This document shows, piece by piece, positions 43,404-52,853 of a DNA stretch of 64,000 nt. Both the position numbers and the translations under genes were made by a program. The stretch spans positions 248,001 to 312,000 of the forward strand of contig NZ_BHXQ01000006.1 in assembly GCF_003990915.1 (NCBI RefSeq). Reading direction: 5' to 3'. The notes below the pieces were generated by a model. It was not told the DNA's origin. It searched no databases and worked only from the letters and a program-made list of their open reading frames with translations. This stretch comes from Chryseotalea sanaruensis. GTDB taxonomy: Bacteria > Bacteroidota > Bacteroidia > Cytophagales > Cyclobacteriaceae. Position 1 is the stretch's first letter; every line of letters starts with the position of its first letter.

Positions 43404-44156
43404 TTATTGTCCCTCTGGATATTTGAAGGTAGCTGCGTCAACAGCTGGGTTGACTTCGATAGCTGTTACCGCTATTGGCTGACTTGGACCGCCTTTTACA
43501 CCTTGCGCTAAAGAGAAAGCCATAAGCACGCCATTGCTAACTTCTTGATAATCGCTGAATTTAATCTGAGATACCTGACCTTTTGCCGGACCTGACTTTA
43601 CCTCGGCTTCAACAACAAGGGGTACAAAGTTTTCCGTGTCAAAATAATAGAAGCTTACATCATCAGTTAATTGTCCGTCAACCTTAATTTGCTTTTTGGT
43701 TAATTTCACTTTAAAGGTTTCAGTACCCTCAATTGTTTCTTTACCTGCTAACTCTACTGTATAGCCTTTTGCTTTATAGTTCAAAAACACATCAGGGAAA
43801 TCACCAATAGATAATTTGAAATTCTCTGTTGTTTCAGCATCGCTTTTCTCTGCCTTCTGGGTCATAAAATTATCAGACCATAAATCTGTGCCATCAAATA
43901 CACCTTGTTTGATAACCCTTCCCTGTAAGTTAATAATGGTTGCCTGACGGCCATCTTTCAATTGAATGATCTCTAACGGTATTTCCATACCCCCTTGATT
44001 TAATTTTGCCGACATCTTCATGCCTTCAATAGTTTTCCATTTTTCAAGACCACCAGTATTTTCAAAATAATTTGCGATGATCTCATCTGCAGTTTGGGCA
44101 TTGGCTGTAAAGGCGAAAAAGCCTAAAACAATAGCTGTGAGTAGTTTGTGTTTCAT
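43404..44156 (-). CDS. LolA-like periplasmic lipoprotein-carrier fold protein
   Basis: A 250-aa exported protein with a Sec signal peptide (cleavage after ANAQ). The mature part is predicted beta-rich with the sequence pattern of an outer-membrane lipoprotein-sorting/LolA-like fold: DEIIANYFENTGGLEKW near the N-terminus, followed by repeated strands such as MKMSAKLNQGGMEIPLEIIQ, TFKVKLTKKQI and VSFYYFDTENFVPLVVE. True LolA is shorter (about 200 aa), so this is a related member that may bind lipid or another hydrophobic ligand. It stands alone with its own terminator. Confidence 0.75.
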   Translation of the reverse strand: MKHKLLTAIVLGFFAFTANAQTADEIIANYFENTGGLEKWKTIEGMKMSAKLNQGGMEIPLEIIQLKDGRQATIINLQGRVIKQGVFDGTDLWSDNFMTQKAEKSDAETTENFKLSIGDFPDVFLNYKAKGYTVELAGKETIEGTETFKVKLTKKQIKVDGQLTDDVSFYYFDTENFVPLVVEAEVKSGPAKGQVSQIKFSDYQEVSNGVLMAFSLAQGVKGGPSQPIAVTAIEVNPAVDAATFKYPEGQ

Positions 44157-44324
44157 AATTTGGGTTTTAGTGTTTAGTAAGTCGGTTTATCGACTAGAAA
44201 ATTACAGGGTATTAAGATAAGATGCATTAAGCACTGAAAACAATTTGAAATTTTAACTTTTAATTCTACCTAAGGTTTCGGCATAATTCCCTATTTTGGA
44301 AGAATTTAAGGAGATTTTCCAAAC

Positions 44325-47300
44325 ATGAGTGAAGAACTGCTCAAAGCGGTGATACAACTTTTTGCCATTGTTGCGCGCGAGAGGATTACCGATGATGAAC
44401 GTATTAAAGTAAAGGAATTCCTGGGACAGCATCTCAACAGGGAGGCTGTTCAATACTATCTTGACCTATTCGATAATTATTGTGCACAGCATGAGTTAAA
44501 GGCTATTGCAGGTGAGGCTATTCCCATGGATGAAGCCACGCAAGAGTTTGTTGGCGACTGGGCTAAAATAATGGAGATTGCCAAAAAGGTTAATCAGGCA
44601 TTAACCGTTCAGCAGAAGCTAGTATTAATCGTCAAGATAATAGAACTTGTTTATGTTGACTTCGAAATTTCTGAAAGGCAGGGTAATCTCATTTTTTATA
44701 TTGGGCAAGCACTTAAAATACAGCAAAGTGATGTTACAGCCTTGCAGGATTTTGTAACCGGTCAGGATATTGATGAACTGGCCTCTAAAAATGTTTTGAT
44801 TATTGATGAAGGTCTTGATGAAAAACCTTATCCGGGCCCACGCATTACCGAAAAGAATATTAACGGTATGGTGGCTGTTTTGTATCTGACTGATGTTGAG
44901 ACGTATCTGATTAAGTATTTAGGTATTTCAGGACTTTACCTGAATAGTATATTATTAAAGAGTAGAAAAATTGAAGTGTTTCCCGCTGGTAGCACTATAC
45001 GCGGTGATAAAATAGAAACAATTTACTATAGTGACGTTGTTGGTCGCTTTAGGGTTGGACAAACACAAACCTCCATCACTTTTACAGCAGACCACCTATT
45101 CTATCATTTTAAAAGCGGAAGAGCCGCTATACAAAATATTAACCTTGCCGAACGTGAAGGTAAACTCATTGGCATTATGGGAGCCAGTGGTTCAGGTAAA
45201 TCAACCTTACTTAATGTACTTAATGGCACTGAACGGCCTTCCAGCGGACAAGTACTTGTTAATGGCATAGATATACACACGCATCCGGAAAAGGTGCAGG
45301 GGATTATTGGTTACGTTCCGCAAGACGACCTGTTGCATGAAGAGCTGAGTGTTTATCAAAACTTATTTTATGCAGCGAAGCTTTGCTTTGGTGCTTATAA
45401 AGATGAGCAAATTGAAGAAATAGTTAATAAGACAATTGTTCAGTTAGGTCTTTTAGAAATTCGCGACTTGAAAGTAGGCTCGCCAATGGATAAAACCATC
45501 AGTGGCGGGCAGCGTAAACGCGTTAATATCGGTTTGGAATTATTACGGGAACCCGCTATGCTGTTTGTTGATGAACCAACCTCGGGCTTATCATCACGCG
45601 ATTCTGAAAACATCATGGACTTGCTCAAAGAATTATCCCTGAGAGGGAAAATGATCTTTGTTGTAATCCACCAACCCTCATCAGATATTTTCAAACTCTT
45701 TGATTCATTGCTGATTTTGGATGTGGGAGGGTTTCAGATTTACTATGGCAATCCGGTTGAGGCAGTTTTGTACTTTAGAAATATCGTAAATGCCACCAAT
45801 CGCGATCAGGGTGCCTGCCCTGAATGTGGTAATATTAACCCGGAGCAGATATTCTCCATTATTGAAACTAAGGTGGTAAATGAGTATGGTAGATTAACCA
45901 CTACCAGAAAAGTTTCACCGGGCCAGTGGTATCAGTACTTTAAGCAAAAGACGAAAATTCCTAAGGTAATTCATACAACGGAGAGCTTACCGGTTGTTCA
46001 GAAAATACCCAATTGGTTCATACAGTTAAAGGTATTTGTTAAGCGTGATGTCCTGTCGAAGCTTTCTGATAAACAATACTTTTTTATCAACCTGTTGGAA
46101 GCACCTTTATTAGCATTGTTCATCAGTTATATGGTGAAGTATTACAATGTTTTAAAAGGCGAGGAGGCTGTTTATAGCTTTTACGAGAACCAGAATATTC
46201 CGGTATACTTTTTCATGAGTGTTGTTGTTGCACTCTTCTTTGGTCTAACCATGAGTGCGGAAGAAATTTTCCGTGACCGCAAAATTCTGAAACGTGAAAA
46301 GTTTCTGCATCTCAGCAGAAGCAGCTATCTCTCGTCTAAGGTATTGATTATGTTTTTCATATCGGCTGTTCAAACATTTCTTTTCATAGTGGTTGGTAAT
46401 CTGGTGTTAGAAATTCCTTTTACAGAATTGCGTTATTGGTTTGTGCTTTTTGCCTGTTCTTGCTTTGCCAATATGTTAGGCTTAAACATTTCGGCTTCAT
46501 TCAATTCTGCAGTAACCATTTATATTTTAATTCCATTATTGGTTATTCCACAATTGTTATTAAGTGGTGTGGTAATCAACTTCGATAAATTTAATCCTCG
46601 CGTTGGAAAGCCAGTAGGTGTGCCGGTAATCGGTGAAATGATGGCTTCTCGTTGGGCTTTCGAAGCGATGATGGTGACACAGTTCAGGGATAATCCGTTT
46701 GAAGCGCAATTCTATGAATTGGATAAAGAAGCGGCCTTATCCGAGTACAAACGCATTTACCTCATTCCAGAATTGGAATCAAGACTTTCATTTATTCTAA
46801 ATCACAGAGAAGGTTGGTACAACGAAAACAGAACGGATGTGGCAGCTGCCATGAACTTGTTGCGCGATGAAATTAAAAATGAACTCCGTTGGATCGGTGA
46901 AGATAAATTCGCTGAAGCTGATAAAATAGCTATAGGCTCATTTGATTCATTGTTACACCGCAATACTGTTAATTTCTTAAGCGCTTTGAAACGGTATTAC
47001 AGTAATAAAAAAGACAAGGCTCAAGATCAAAAAGAACAAATGGTGATGGCACTGACAAGTACACCCGAAAAGGCTGCACTTTTTGAAGAGACGAAGTTGC
47101 ATTATCAAAATCAGACAGTGATGGATGCCGTAAAAAATATATCAACACCAGACAGAATCGTAGAATTTCGCGGTCAGTTACACCAAAAAATATATCCGAT
47201 ATATGCAGATGAACATAAGCCGAAACATTACCTCGATTTCTCCGCGAATCTTTATCAGCCCACAAAGTACTTCGCAGGAGCCACACACGATACTTTTGTG

Positions 47301-47429
47301 TTCAATATCCTTGTGATTTGGTCTATGACCTGCTTTTTGTTCCTAACCCTATATTTTGACCTGCTGCACCGTCTCATAATTCGTGTCGAGAATTGGCTAA
47401 AATATGGCAAAAGACGTGTTAGGGATTAA
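44325..47429 (+). CDS. ABC transporter (ABCG-like) with TerB-like domain, second copy
   Basis: A 1034-aa paralogue of the protein at 1063-4113 with the same layout: acidic N-terminal TerB-like helices (1 to about 135), a beta-rich segment (about 150-250), ABC domain with Walker A GASGSGKS (286-293), signature ISGGQRKR and Walker B MLFVDEPTSG, then the linker motif GACPECGNINPEQIF, five to six membrane helices (about 590-790), a soluble insert and a last C-terminal helix. The conserved Cys pair in both copies hints at a metal-binding knuckle or disulfide. The two genes are 40 kb apart; this one stands alone, without the YdcF or cytochrome partners. Confidence 0.9.
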   Translation: MSEELLKAVIQLFAIVARERITDDERIKVKEFLGQHLNREAVQYYLDLFDNYCAQHELKAIAGEAIPMDEATQEFVGDWAKIMEIAKKVNQALTVQQKLVLIVKIIELVYVDFEISERQGNLIFYIGQALKIQQSDVTALQDFVTGQDIDELASKNVLIIDEGLDEKPYPGPRITEKNINGMVAVLYLTDVETYLIKYLGISGLYLNSILLKSRKIEVFPAGSTIRGDKIETIYYSDVVGRFRVGQTQTSITFTADHLFYHFKSGRAAIQNINLAEREGKLIGIMGASGSGKSTLLNVLNGTERPSSGQVLVNGIDIHTHPEKVQGIIGYVPQDDLLHEELSVYQNLFYAAKLCFGAYKDEQIEEIVNKTIVQLGLLEIRDLKVGSPMDKTISGGQRKRVNIGLELLREPAMLFVDEPTSGLSSRDSENIMDLLKELSLRGKMIFVVIHQPSSDIFKLFDSLLILDVGGFQIYYGNPVEAVLYFRNIVNATNRDQGACPECGNINPEQIFSIIETKVVNEYGRLTTTRKVSPGQWYQYFKQKTKIPKVIHTTESLPVVQKIPNWFIQLKVFVKRDVLSKLSDKQYFFINLLEAPLLALFISYMVKYYNVLKGEEAVYSFYENQNIPVYFFMSVVVALFFGLTMSAEEIFRDRKILKREKFLHLSRSSYLSSKVLIMFFISAVQTFLFIVVGNLVLEIPFTELRYWFVLFACSCFANMLGLNISASFNSAVTIYILIPLLVIPQLLLSGVVINFDKFNPRVGKPVGVPVIGEMMASRWAFEAMMVTQFRDNPFEAQFYELDKEAALSEYKRIYLIPELESRLSFILNHREGWYNENRTDVAAAMNLLRDEIKNELRWIGEDKFAEADKIAIGSFDSLLHRNTVNFLSALKRYYSNKKDKAQDQKEQMVMALTSTPEKAALFEETKLHYQNQTVMDAVKNISTPDRIVEFRGQLHQKIYPIYADEHKPKHYLDFSANLYQPTKYFAGATHDTFVFNILVIWSMTCFLFLTLYFDLLHRLIIRVENWLKYGKRRVRD

Positions 47430-47439
47430 AAGTGTTTTG

Positions 47440-47447
47440 TATTTTTG
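47440..47447 (+). promoter_or_regulatory. -7 element before the small lipoprotein gene
   Basis: TATTTTTG is an exact -7 box, 96 nt before the ATG at 47543. A second near match, TACACTTG, lies at 47471-47478. No clear -33 box accompanies the first. Confidence 0.4.
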
Positions 47448-47542
47448 TTTCATAACCAATTACCAATGTTTACACTTGGTTAGCGCAACAAAATGTTAGC
47501 TTGGTGTACTCCATTTTACAATTAAAAACCAACTATTTGCAC

Positions 47543-47992
47543 ATGAAAAAACTAACATTAATTCTATTTGTATTAGCTGCTGTATTTGTAGCCGCTTGCT
47601 CAGGTAAAAAAGAAGAGACAGCTTCTGCTGCTGAAGAAACCGAAACTGCAGCTGCAGATGAGTGGCCTGAAATGGATGCTTATCACTTTGCAATGGCAGA
47701 AGCATTCCACCCGTTTAAAGATTCTGCCAACCTTGCACCTGTTAAGGCTCAGGCTGCTGATTTAGTAAAAGCAGCGGAAACCTGGGTTAACGCTCCTCTT
47801 CCCGAAAAAGTAAACAATGACGAAATAAAGGCCAAGTTACAGGAGTTAAAATCAGGCAGTGATGCACTTGCTCAATTGGTAACAACAGGCACGGATGAAG
47901 AGATTGGCACTTCTCTAACTGCACTTCATGACAAGTTTCATGAATTACAAGAAGCCTGGTATGGCGGTGGCGGTCATCAGCACAATCATTAA
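47543..47992 (+). CDS. Small lipoprotein with His-rich C-terminus
   Basis: About 149 aa from the ATG at 47543, which begins a lipoprotein signal peptide (MKKLTLILFVLAAVFVAAC, Cys19). The longer frame from 47501 is disfavoured. After an Ala/Glu-rich linker there is a helical domain with repeated Lys/Ala/Leu pattern and the end GGGHQHNH, a possible metal-binding tail. The helical part has the look of small cytochrome-like or metal-sensing four-helix proteins (HxxMAEAFHPF), but no haem motif is present. Unknown function. Confidence 0.72.
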   Translation: MKKLTLILFVLAAVFVAACSGKKEETASAAEETETAAADEWPEMDAYHFAMAEAFHPFKDSANLAPVKAQAADLVKAAETWVNAPLPEKVNNDEIKAKLQELKSGSDALAQLVTTGTDEEIGTSLTALHDKFHELQEAWYGGGGHQHNH

Positions 47993-48012
47993 TAGTTTTT
48001 AAAACTAAAAGA

Positions 48013-48045
48013 GACCTGTGGAGTTAATATACCACAGGTCTTTTT
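48013..48045 (+). terminator. Terminator after the lipoprotein gene
   Basis: GACCTGTGG / CCACAGGTC (48013-48040) with a 10-nt loop, then TTTTTATTT. The HDAC-family gene starts 10 bp after it. Confidence 0.85.
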
Positions 48046-48054
48046 ATTTGCCTT

Positions 48055-48957
48055 ATGCTAAAAGTTGCGTGGTCCGAAAAATACATTCTTCCTTTACCAC
48101 CTAATCATCGGTTTCCCATGAGTAAGTATGAGGTTTTACCTCAACAGCTTATACATGAGGGGACACTTAGTGGTGATAATTTTTTCGCACCTGCACCCGC
48201 TGATGAAAAAGAAATCTTAAAAACGCATGACGCAGATTACTGGCACAGACTTAAAAATCTTGAATTAAGTAATCAGGAAATCAGGCGCACGGGTTTCCCT
48301 TTAACGCGTGAGTTAGTAGATCGTGAGATTATTATCGCGCAGGGTACCATTGATTGTACGAAGTTTAGTTTGCAACATGGGATAGCCTTGAATATTGCCG
48401 GTGGCACCCACCACGCATTTACTGATAGGGGTGAAGGGTTTTGTTTATTGAATGACATGGCATTGGCTGCTAATTATCTTTTAAACAATCAGCTAGTTAA
48501 AAAGATATTGATTATTGATTTGGATGTACATCAGGGAAACGGTACAGCACAAATTTTTCAACACGATCCCCGAGTATTTACCTTTAGTATGCATGGTGCG
48601 AATAATTATCCTTTGCATAAAGAAAAATCAGATTTAGATATCGCCCTGCCTGATCATACGGATGATAAAAGTTATTTGATATTGCTTGACAGACACCTTA
48701 AGGAATTAATGAATAATGAACGTCCTGATTTTATTTTCTATCAGTCGGGTGTAGATGTATTGGCTACAGATAAACTTGGGAGATTAGCGTTAACCAGAGA
48801 AGGCTGTAAAAAGCGTGATAAGTTTGTATTAAACATAGCAAGGCAAACAAAAACTCCAATTGTAGTAAGTATGGGCGGTGGTTACTCCCCGGATTTCAGA
48901 GATATTATTGAAGCACACGCCAATACTTACCGATTAGCACAGGAGATTTTCTTCTGA
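48055..48957 (+). CDS. Histone deacetylase-family (acetoin utilisation AcuC-like) hydrolase
   Basis: A 300-aa zinc-dependent deacetylase of the arginase fold. Typical blocks: KTHDADYW, AGGTHHAF (catalytic His pair), GFCLLNDMA, IDLDVHQGNGTA (zinc ligands Asp and His), FSMHG and YQSGVD, and the Tyr-containing MGGGYSP. Bacterial members act on acetylated lysine or polyamines, or have roles in acetoin metabolism; the substrate here is not known. No signal peptide. It stands alone. Confidence 0.93.
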   Translation: MLKVAWSEKYILPLPPNHRFPMSKYEVLPQQLIHEGTLSGDNFFAPAPADEKEILKTHDADYWHRLKNLELSNQEIRRTGFPLTRELVDREIIIAQGTIDCTKFSLQHGIALNIAGGTHHAFTDRGEGFCLLNDMALAANYLLNNQLVKKILIIDLDVHQGNGTAQIFQHDPRVFTFSMHGANNYPLHKEKSDLDIALPDHTDDKSYLILLDRHLKELMNNERPDFIFYQSGVDVLATDKLGRLALTREGCKKRDKFVLNIARQTKTPIVVSMGGGYSPDFRDIIEAHANTYRLAQEIFF

Positions 48958-48966
48958 AAGAAACGA

Positions 48967-49512
48967 CTAACTACTTATTTTATGCCAATTATTCATTAGA
49001 ATATCAAAAGCTCCTTTAGTAGCATCCATCAAAGTTTCATATGGGCCGGGTGGCATAAAGTAAGAATTTCCCAACCGGGTAGAATGAGAAGTAGTAATAA
49101 GATGTTTAACAGGATTTGTTTCAAAAACCTCAAACCAAACTTTGTGATTGTATCCGGATTGCATTTTGTGGTAACATAAGATATAGGCATCATAATCTTT
49201 CATCTCCACTCCAATCAATGATTTTTCCATATCATCGTTTTCCGGAATTACATATTCCTTGTCCATGATCATAAAGTCAAACTCTTTTTGTGACACAAAC
49301 GATTCTGCTAGTGATTTTATAAAAATAGTCCTATATGCATCGCTCGAGTTTTGTAGAAAGGGATCATTTTCGGCTACAAGAAGAAGCGCAACTTTCTTAA
49401 CTGGCCGCGAGGCTTTTGAAGATATTGTTTTCCGAGACCCAAAAATGCCACATTGAGAAAATAGAAGTACTATAAAAAAGAAGAAGACAGTTTTCTTAAT
49501 GCTGTTTGTCAT
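48967..49512 (-). CDS. Hypothetical lipoprotein, 181 aa
   Basis: The N-terminus is a lipoprotein signal peptide (KKTVFFFFIVLLFSQC, lipobox FSQC). No family is recognised in the mature part; it appears mixed alpha/beta with aromatic residues and no catalytic motif. It overlaps the upstream gene (49509-50696) by 4 bp (ATGA-type junction), so the two should be translated together. Considering the outer-membrane barrel character of the partner, it may be a surface or periplasmic accessory lipoprotein. Confidence 0.72.
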   Translation of the reverse strand: MTNSIKKTVFFFFIVLLFSQCGIFGSRKTISSKASRPVKKVALLLVAENDPFLQNSSDAYRTIFIKSLAESFVSQKEFDFMIMDKEYVIPENDDMEKSLIGVEMKDYDAYILCYHKMQSGYNHKVWFEVFETNPVKHLITTSHSTRLGNSYFMPPGPYETLMDATKGAFDILMNNWHKISS

Positions 49513-50696
49513 AGATTCCCGAATAAGCGGTTAATGTCACTTAATTGCCTTCTTCTTTTGTCATTGGCAATCAGGCCAAAAGTGAGTCTGACTGAAATTG
49601 TATTTCCTGAAAATGAGGTGCCCGGATAATTATCATATTGAACAAAATTATAACGAACATCAATTCCTGAGTATGATCCTTTGTCATTAATATAACGATA
49701 TCCTACACCTGCATTAGCATTAAATGATAGTATAGATTTTCCATCGATATCGTTGTCAGTATCACTCTCCACAACATCAATACCATCTATACCTGCCCCA
49801 ATACCAACGTGAAGATTTGATTTGCCAATGCTAAGCATAGTTCTGGTTACGTTAAGGCCGGCAAAGCCACCAAAGAAATAATCTGTAGTGATTAGGTTTC
49901 CTTGGTAGCGAGTTGTGTAGTTATTCTTTGAATTGATAAACCTGAACTCAGCGCTTAAATCGAAGGTGTACTTTTCAGTTCCTCCACCAAATAAGAAACC
50001 TATGCTAGGATGAGCACCCAGAACTGATACGTTTCCTGTTGGAATCCAAACACCAGTGCTGAGGGCTACATGAACAAGTTTTTTGCTTTTAATGTTATCT
50101 ATAAGTTGATTAATCAATTGTGGTAAACGACCGTCACTGCATTGGGGTGAATTTATACTTTGTTGAAAAGCTTCGACCTCACCGGCATATAGTGTCAGAA
50201 GTTGGTATCTCAAATCGCATAAACTCATTCCATCGTTTGTGAGCTTTTGCAACAATTTTTTGGAAAAAGTCCGACTAGCTTCATCAAATGAGAGAATAAG
50301 ATCTGCCGGATTGTAGTACTGATTATAAAAATTGTTCGGATTTTGATAAACAGTATCGATCAATTGGTTGATTTGATGGTCTGCAAGGTCATCCAGTAGG
50401 AATACATACGCAGAATAGTCAATCATAAATTGTGTAAATGAATCGTCTTCAATAGAAAGCAAAAGTTTGATACGTTCATTAAACTTATTTCTACCGCATT
50501 TTTCTTCCCAAATCTTCGTGTAGTAAGCCGCGGAATCCAGATTATTTACTTCCAGATAGTAGGGTATAAGTTGTATGGCTTCGTTGCTAACAGTTTCACA
50601 TGTGTTAACCACGATTGGTCTGACGACAGGTTTTCGGTTTTGACCAGAAAGGTTGATGTGAGCAACGAGCAGTAGGAGAAGGCTTAAGCAGCGCAT
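49509..50696 (-). CDS. Exported protein with C-terminal outer-membrane barrel-like region
   Basis: About 395 aa from the ATG at 50696 (MRCLSLLLLL); an ATG 11 codons upstream is disfavoured. A signal peptide is followed by a helical domain of about 190 residues and then amphipathic strands (HVALSTGVWIPTG, HPSIGFLFGG, YTFDLSAEFRF, FGGFAGLNVT, LHVGIGAGI, FNANAGVGYRYI, IDVRYNFVQY and TISVRLTFGLI) typical of Bacteroidetes outer-membrane barrels. No known family. It is the first gene of a two-gene operon with the 181-aa lipoprotein, overlapping it by 4 bp. Confidence 0.72.
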   Translation of the reverse strand: MRCLSLLLLLVAHINLSGQNRKPVVRPIVVNTCETVSNEAIQLIPYYLEVNNLDSAAYYTKIWEEKCGRNKFNERIKLLLSIEDDSFTQFMIDYSAYVFLLDDLADHQINQLIDTVYQNPNNFYNQYYNPADLILSFDEASRTFSKKLLQKLTNDGMSLCDLRYQLLTLYAGEVEAFQQSINSPQCSDGRLPQLINQLIDNIKSKKLVHVALSTGVWIPTGNVSVLGAHPSIGFLFGGGTEKYTFDLSAEFRFINSKNNYTTRYQGNLITTDYFFGGFAGLNVTRTMLSIGKSNLHVGIGAGIDGIDVVESDTDNDIDGKSILSFNANAGVGYRYINDKGSYSGIDVRYNFVQYDNYPGTSFSGNTISVRLTFGLIANDKRRRQLSDINRLFGNL

Positions 50697-50704
50697 TATT
50701 TTTG
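50697..50704 (+). promoter_or_regulatory. -7 element of the TetR-ABC1 operon
   Basis: TATTTTTG is an exact -7 box directly beyond the start codon of the divergent exported-protein gene. The start would be near 50711, 34 nt before the ATG at 50745. No good -33 box, which would lie within the divergent gene. Confidence 0.5.
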
Positions 50705-50744
50705 CGGGGTCAAAACATTGATGCTCCAATATTGTTAAAAAAGC

Positions 50745-51422
50745 ATGGAATCCACAAAGTCGTCTAAGAAAAAAACCAGCAAGGCCATCGATGACCAGGC
50801 CATATTAGAAGCCTATAAGCACCATCTATTAAAAGAGGGTAAGCAGCCAGCTTCAATTTACTCTTTTTGCGCAGCCCTGGACATTAAAGAAGAAGTGTTC
50901 TATGATCATTTTGGATCTTTTGATGCCATTGACAAGGCTATTTGGAAGGCATTTGCCACTTCTACCTTACAAAAATTGAATGCAGATGCTGCTTTCGCTG
51001 AGTTTAGTGCCAGAGAAAAGTTGCTCACCTTCTACTTTGCCTTGGCGGAAGTACTTAAATCAAACAGAAGCTATATTCTGCTTGTAACGAAGCATCATAA
51101 ATTCCCGGAATTCAACCCAGCTTACATAAAAGACTTTAAAACATCTTTTGAAAGTTTTGTGGAGCAGATAATAGGTGAGGGGATTAGCCGCGAAGAAGTG
51201 GCCAAACGTCCTTTTGTCGACAAACGCTATCCCAATCTGTTTTGGATTCACATGACTTTCTTCTTAATGTTTTGGAAGGATGATAACAGTAAAGGTTTTG
51301 AAAAAACAGATGCCTTTGTTGAAAAATCTATTAACCTGGCCTTCGATTTAATTGGTAAAGGTGCCATCGACTCCGCCATTGATTTTCTAAAATTTTTATA
51401 CCAGGCCAAAGCATACGCATAA
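50745..51422 (+). CDS. TetR-like transcriptional regulator
   Basis: A 225-aa protein with an N-terminal helix-turn-helix of TetR type (about 18-62; HHLLKEGKQPASIYSFCAAL and EEVFYDHFGSFDAI, the latter a weak but recognisable recognition helix followed by the conserved phenylalanine) and a helical C-terminal ligand domain. The basic N-terminal tail STKSSKKKTSK is unusual. It lies 8 bp upstream of the ABC1-kinase gene, so they are surely one operon. The regulator may control the kinase gene itself; the ligand is unknown. Confidence 0.75.
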   Translation: MESTKSSKKKTSKAIDDQAILEAYKHHLLKEGKQPASIYSFCAALDIKEEVFYDHFGSFDAIDKAIWKAFATSTLQKLNADAAFAEFSAREKLLTFYFALAEVLKSNRSYILLVTKHHKFPEFNPAYIKDFKTSFESFVEQIIGEGISREEVAKRPFVDKRYPNLFWIHMTFFLMFWKDDNSKGFEKTDAFVEKSINLAFDLIGKGAIDSAIDFLKFLYQAKAYA

Positions 51423-51430
51423 ACCACAAC

Positions 51431-52723
51431 ATGAAGGAGCAGGAGAGTATACCTACTAGCAAGGTACAGCGCGCAGGGAAATTTATAGGAACAGGTGCAA
51501 AAATTGGTGCCAACTATTTAAAGCATTATGGAAAGCAACTGGTAACAGGCGAATCAAACAAAGATGACCTGCATCAGAATAATGCAAGAGACATTTATAA
51601 ATCGTTAAGCGAGCTTAAAGGCAGTGCCCTTAAGGTTGCACAGATGTTGAGTATGGATAAAAACATCTTGCCGTCTGCATACCAGCAACAATTTGCCATG
51701 GCACAATATTCAGCGCCACCGCTTTCTTATCCATTGGTAGTTAAAACTTTTCAAAGGCAGTTTGGTAAAAATCCTGATCAACTATTCGACAGTTTCTCAA
51801 AATCTGCAGCCAACGCAGCCTCTATTGGTCAGGTGCATAAAGCTGTAAAAAATGGTAAGAACCTGGCCGTTAAAATTCAATACCCTGGGGTTGGGGACAG
51901 TGTAAAATCAGACCTGGCCATGGTGAAGCCGATTGCTTTGCGCATGTTTGAGCTTAATGCTTCTGAGTATGACGACTATATTCAAGAAGTCGAGGCACGC
52001 ATGTTGGAAGAGACTGATTACGATCTTGAGTTAAAAAGATCGCTCGACCTTTCTGTTAAATCAGGAAAAATTAAAAACGTAATCTTCCCCAACTATTATC
52101 CAGAATTTTCTGGTCCAAAAATCCTGACCATGGATTGGATAGACGGAAAACCTTTGGGAGAAACGTTGAAACATGAAATTCCTCAGGAGCAAAGAAATGT
52201 ATTAGGTCAGGCCATGTGGGATTTTTACCACTTCCAGATGCATACGCTTAAAGCAGTGCATGCCGATCCGCATCCAGGTAATTTTTTAGTAACACCTGAT
52301 TATAAATTAGGCATTATTGACTTTGGTTGTGTGAAAGTGATGACTGAAGATTTTCATGCTAAATATTTTCAGTTGCTTGATCCGACATTGATAGATGATA
52401 CTAAGCGTTTAGAAAAAGCTTTTTATGATTTACGTTTCATCTATCCTGATGACACTGATAAAGAAAAAGAATTCTTCATGGATATCTTTACAAAGTTGGT
52501 GGTGTTATTGAGTAAACCTTTCCGTTCATCCACTTTCGATTTTGCTGATAAAGCTTACTTCGATACCATCTTTGCCTTTGGAGAAGAAATATCAGGAATG
52601 AAGGAATTAAGAAAATCCAAAAAAGCGAGAGGGGTAAAGGATGCCCTTTACATTAATAGAACCTACTTTGGTTTGTACAACATTTTGCACGACTTGAAGG
52701 CGACTGTAAATACTGCCTATTGA
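51431..52723 (+). CDS. ABC1/AarF/UbiB-family atypical kinase
   Basis: A 430-aa member of the UbiB/ADCK family. The KxGQ-type N-terminal motif appears as KGSALKVAQMLS, the Ala-rich loop as AASIGQVHKA, the VAIK-type lysine in LAVKIQYP, the catalytic loop in HADPHPGNFL and the metal-binding DFG in IIDFGCVKV. Family members support ubiquinone or other isoprenoid metabolism. No C-terminal transmembrane helices are obvious. The pairing with a TetR regulator has precedent in some Bacteroidetes as far as I can recall, but I cannot confirm it here. Confidence 0.9.
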   Translation: MKEQESIPTSKVQRAGKFIGTGAKIGANYLKHYGKQLVTGESNKDDLHQNNARDIYKSLSELKGSALKVAQMLSMDKNILPSAYQQQFAMAQYSAPPLSYPLVVKTFQRQFGKNPDQLFDSFSKSAANAASIGQVHKAVKNGKNLAVKIQYPGVGDSVKSDLAMVKPIALRMFELNASEYDDYIQEVEARMLEETDYDLELKRSLDLSVKSGKIKNVIFPNYYPEFSGPKILTMDWIDGKPLGETLKHEIPQEQRNVLGQAMWDFYHFQMHTLKAVHADPHPGNFLVTPDYKLGIIDFGCVKVMTEDFHAKYFQLLDPTLIDDTKRLEKAFYDLRFIYPDDTDKEKEFFMDIFTKLVVLLSKPFRSSTFDFADKAYFDTIFAFGEEISGMKELRKSKKARGVKDALYINRTYFGLYNILHDLKATVNTAY

Positions 52724-52787
52724 TAATCTAATTCGCTTGGTTAAGTTTCCTTATTCATCCTCTCCTTTGGATAGGATCGGATGTGAG

Positions 52788-52821
52788 CCTGCCTTCACGT
52801 AGCCGTTTCGGCAAAGGCAGG
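52788..52821. repeat. REP-like palindromic repeat
   Basis: CCTGCCTT (52788-52795) pairs with AAGGCAGG (52814-52821), and between them GCCGTTTCGGC forms an inner hairpin. Nested GC-rich palindromes of this style, built on CTGCCTTC...GGCAAAGGCAGG, look like repetitive extragenic elements of Bacteroidetes. The element sits between convergent genes; it may double as a terminator, though there is no T run. Confidence 0.5.
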
Positions 52822-52853
52822 GCCAGGCTTAACTAAATGAAATTGTTTGATAA

